Assembly (NCBI GenBank): GCA_003222755.1
Contig: QHXA01000127.1
Location: 395-15,525 of the forward strand
Length of the DNA: 15,131 nucleotides
Source of the DNA: Acidobacteriota bacterium
Lineage (GTDB): Bacteria > Acidobacteriota > Terriglobia > 20CM-2-55-15
Direction: 5' to 3'
The position numbers were made by a program, and so were the translations under genes. Shown in pieces: positions 14,607 through 15,131 of the stretch. Each line of letters begins with the position of its first letter. Within the stretch, counting starts at the first letter, position 1. Under the pieces are notes generated by a model. That model had not been told where the DNA came from. It did not search any database and saw only the letters and a program-made list of their open reading frames with translations.

Positions 14607-15131
14607 ATGAAGAGGCGAATCCTCGATGATGACGATGCGACGAATACGGCTCGTGTTTCCGTTGGGGCTCCCACGGGCATCCCGTTAGCGGCCGGGATCG
14701 AAAAATACACATTGCCGTCGGGCCTTTTTCTATATCGCTACCACCTCGGCTCGTATCCGCCCAATGTGCAGGAGCACGATCAACTCAACCGATTTTTGGG
14801 TAAGCTCATCCCGAAGCTGATGGTTGCCACGGGTGCACGAATGGAACCTTTCATGTGCATCGATGGACGGCATCTTGATGAGGATTTTTTTACACGGCTC
14901 AGAGAAAGCGGTACGACGTGGCGTCCTCTCCTCGGCTTTCCCGTCGTTCCCGGAGTTCATCCTTTCCGTTTTCTTCCTTTCGCGTATCACATCAACGGCC
15001 GCGAAGCATGGAATGAGGTAGCCGATCACTTCCTTGGAACGGGCGGCACCGCGATCTACCTGACCAGTCTTCCCGCCGATGAGTTTCTCATCCGGCTGAT
15101 TCAGCTGCTTCTTGTCGGAGATGGCCGGGGC
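14607..15131 (+). CDS. Unrecognised protein downstream of clpV (3' partial)
   Basis: The frame is open from ATG 14607 to the window edge (175 codons so far) and uses the same frame as clpV, whose TAA is 18 bp upstream, so this is the only in-frame start available; GAGG at 14601-14604 sits very close to it. I do not recognise the family. The product starts with an acidic-basic patch (MKRRILDDDDATN), has no signal peptide or obvious membrane segment, and contains LPSGLFLYRYHLGSYPPNVQ and DFFTRLRESGTTWRPLLGFP. The tight spacing suggests it is in the clpV operon and belongs to the T6SS locus, perhaps as an accessory or regulatory protein; that is inference only. Confidence 0.85.
   Translation, partial: MKRRILDDDDATNTARVSVGAPTGIPLAAGIEKYTLPSGLFLYRYHLGSYPPNVQEHDQLNRFLGKLIPKLMVATGARMEPFMCIDGRHLDEDFFTRLRESGTTWRPLLGFPVVPGVHPFRFLPFAYHINGREAWNEVADHFLGTGGTAIYLTSLPADEFLIRLIQLLLVGDGRG

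Overview
The window is the core of a type VI secretion system (T6SS) locus, with every gene on the + strand. The order is: tail of a von Willebrand A (VWA) membrane protein, a 78-bp tandem repeat, tssB, tssC, a regulatory gap, hcp, a gp25-type tssE, vgrG (split by a frameshift), a small doubtful ORF, a LysM/peptidoglycan-binding tip protein, tssF, tssG, tssK, clpV (tssH), and an unrecognised gene that runs off the right edge. The organism cannot be identified with certainty. The proteins are far from proteobacterial T6SS proteins. The moderately GC-rich coding, intergenic palindromes and repeat-rich gaps make me guess Acidobacteriota or a neighbouring soil phylum, at low confidence.

Functionally, TssB and TssC form the contractile sheath, Hcp the inner tube, and VgrG the spike. 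TssE (gp25-like), TssF (with a gp6/baseplate-J-like C-terminus), TssG and TssK form the baseplate. ClpV/TssH recycles the contracted sheath. The LysM plus peptidoglycan-binding protein next to vgrG, and the transthyretin-like extension on VgrG, are candidate spike-loading or cargo-adaptor parts. The membrane-complex genes (tssJ, tssL, tssM), tssA and a PAAR gene are not seen here and must lie outside the window.

Regulation is readable in one place. The 436-bp gap before hcp holds a well-spaced sigma-54 promoter (3432-3447). About 110-140 bp upstream are two 16-bp palindromes exactly 21 bp apart, the classic layout for an NtrC-type enhancer-binding protein. This suggests that hcp and the genes after it are switched on by a sigma-54 activator, separately from tssBC. 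A perfect 11-bp hairpin follows hcp and could limit readthrough or protect the 3' end of its mRNA.

The main oddities are: (1) vgrG is broken at the gp27/gp5 junction in a way exactly explained by loss of one copy of a 16-bp direct repeat; (2) the ClpB-like ATPase has lost the aromatic residues of its second pore loop; (3) three related palindromes (plus one possible fourth) sit between the T6SS genes; (4) three near-identical 78-bp repeats lie between the VWA gene and tssB, open in a frame that ends on the tssB Shine-Dalgarno; (5) TssK carries an extra Pro-rich tail of about 59 residues.
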